Of a stretch of 64,000 bases of DNA, positions 63,274-64,000 are shown one piece after another. The stretch is from Mycolicibacterium frederiksbergense (GTDB lineage Bacteria > Actinomycetota > Actinomycetes > Mycobacteriales > Mycobacteriaceae). A model generated the notes under the pieces. That model was not told the origin of the DNA, did no database searches, and saw only the letters and a list, made by a program, of their open reading frames with translations. Each line of letters opens with the position of its first letter. Position 1 is the first letter of the stretch. The position numbers and the translations under genes are program-made. Location: assembly GCF_012223425.1 (NCBI RefSeq), contig NZ_CP038799.1:1488001-1552000 (forward strand). The letters run 5' to 3'.

Positions 63274-64000
63274 CCGCACTCGGCGCGCTGACCCGGCGGT
63301 CGGTGCTCGGCACCCTGCGCGGCGGTGACCTGGTGTTCGCCGTCGGCGGGCCGATCGCATTCTTCGTGTGCTTCGACATCACCCTGCGCAATGTCATCGA
63401 CACCGGCACCATGAGCTACGCCCAGTACATCCTGCCGGTCATCGTGGTGCAGGCGATGATCTTCACCGCCATGACCACCGCCGACCGGGCAGCGCGAGAC
63501 AACCTGAGCGGTATGGGTATTCGGATGCGCTCACTGCCGATCACCGCGCTGGCACCGGTGACCGCCCGGATGCTCTCGGCGCTGGTGCGGGCAGGCGCGG
63601 CGATGGTGGGCGCGGTCGTCATCGGATATCTGTTCGGCTTCCGGTTCTCCGGCGGTGTGGGCGCGGTGGCTGTCTTCGTGGGACTCGCGCTGCTGCTGTC
63701 GCTGGCGTTGTCGCTGGGCGCGGACGCCCTGGGATCACTGGCCGGCAGCACCGAGGAGGCCGGCCAGACCCTGTTGATCCCGCAACTGCTGCTGGTGATG
63801 CTGTCCACCGGAATCGCTCCGGCGGAGGCGTTCCCGTCCTGGCTGGGACCGTTCGTGCGGCACCAGCCGGTGTCGGTGATCGCCGAGACATTGCGGGGGC
63901 TGGCCATCGGCGAGTACCGCCACCTCGCGCTCAGCCTCACCTGGTGTGCCGGGCTGTTGGTGGCGTTCGGCGCGATCGCGGTCCGGATGCAAGGCCGATG
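63270..64000 (+). CDS. DrrB-like ABC-2 exporter permease (partial)
   Basis: An open frame of 243 codons runs from the GTG at 63270 (overlapping the ATPase stop as GTGA) to the window end. It reads as an ABC-2 membrane protein with several helices: FAVGGPIAFFV near the start, MTTADRAARDNLSGMGIRMRSLP and later hydrophobic segments. It pairs with the ATPase before it. The frame is still open at the window end. Confidence 0.85.
   Translation, partial: MTALGALTRRSVLGTLRGGDLVFAVGGPIAFFVCFDITLRNVIDTGTMSYAQYILPVIVVQAMIFTAMTTADRAARDNLSGMGIRMRSLPITALAPVTARMLSALVRAGAAMVGAVVIGYLFGFRFSGGVGAVAVFVGLALLLSLALSLGADALGSLAGSTEEAGQTLLIPQLLLVMLSTGIAPAEAFPSWLGPFVRHQPVSVIAETLRGLAIGEYRHLALSLTWCAGLLVAFGAIAVRMQGR

Noticed and set aside
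1..64000. CRISPR array, rRNA, prophage or plasmid origin
   Set aside because: No regularly spaced repeats, rRNA sequence, phage structural genes or replication genes were seen on either strand.

Overview
The window is GC-rich, densely coding actinobacterial DNA from a mycobacterium, most likely a non-tuberculous Mycolicibacterium-type species. Signs are a complete yrbE/mce operon, the menaquinone genes menD, menC, menG, menB and menJ, the mannosyltransferase MgtA, a 13E12-type HNH protein, many GTG starts and start/stop overlaps of the ATGA or GTGA type. From memory of the M. tuberculosis map, the backbone mirrors Rv0547c-Rv0566c: yajQ, gpsA, htpX, grcC1, menJ, menG, mgtA, an Rv0556-like gene, menD, bpoC, menC, an Rv0552-like gene, fadD8, menB and an SDR keep order and relative orientation. 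Accessory blocks are inserted between them.

Layout. 1-954: end of a truncated gene, tRNA-Tyr on the minus strand with its terminator, yajQ, and a palindromic repeat. 905-1852: an IS5-family element inserted at the edge of that repeat. 1874-12144: minus-strand operon yrbEA-yrbEB-mceA-B-C-D-E-F, an Mce-associated membrane protein and an MPT64-like secreted protein. 12467-21685: gpsA, a secreted protein, htpX, grcC1, menJ, a double TetR regulator facing an MpaB-type oxygenase, ppnP, a CobW GTPase and menG. 21847-32616: an MFS exporter, mgtA, a thioredoxin-fold lipoprotein, an Rv0556-like protein, menD, bpoC, a DJ-1 protein, a GlxA-type regulator, menC (apparently frameshifted at its 5' end) and an acyl-CoA ligase. 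32647-41050: amidohydrolase, DGPF protein, DUF3253 protein, fadD8, a small membrane protein, an ECF42-type sigma factor, a SOUL protein, an Eis-like acetyltransferase and a HAD protein.

41047-48084 is the most interesting accessory block: a cytosine-deaminase-like amidohydrolase, a GntR regulator, two isopenicillin-N-synthase-type dioxygenases, and a complete ABC importer (ATPase, permease, binding lipoprotein) expressed divergently around a promoter region with three TTRCATGYA motifs. It looks like uptake plus oxidative and hydrolytic breakdown of a small, perhaps pyrimidine-like, ring compound. 48099-53883: F420-type reductase, 13E12 HNH protein, an IS481 remnant, an XRE regulator facing a methionine aminopeptidase with twin operators, a small lipoprotein, menB and an SDR.

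53913-64000: a FUSC membrane protein, then a minus-strand catabolic operon (amino acid/polyamine permease, two SDRs, ureohydrolase, PuuE-type deacetylase) facing a PucR regulator across a perfect 20-bp palindrome, and a DrrAB-like ABC exporter, cut by the window end, preceded by an IdeR-like box. No CRISPR array, rRNA, riboswitch or prophage was seen.
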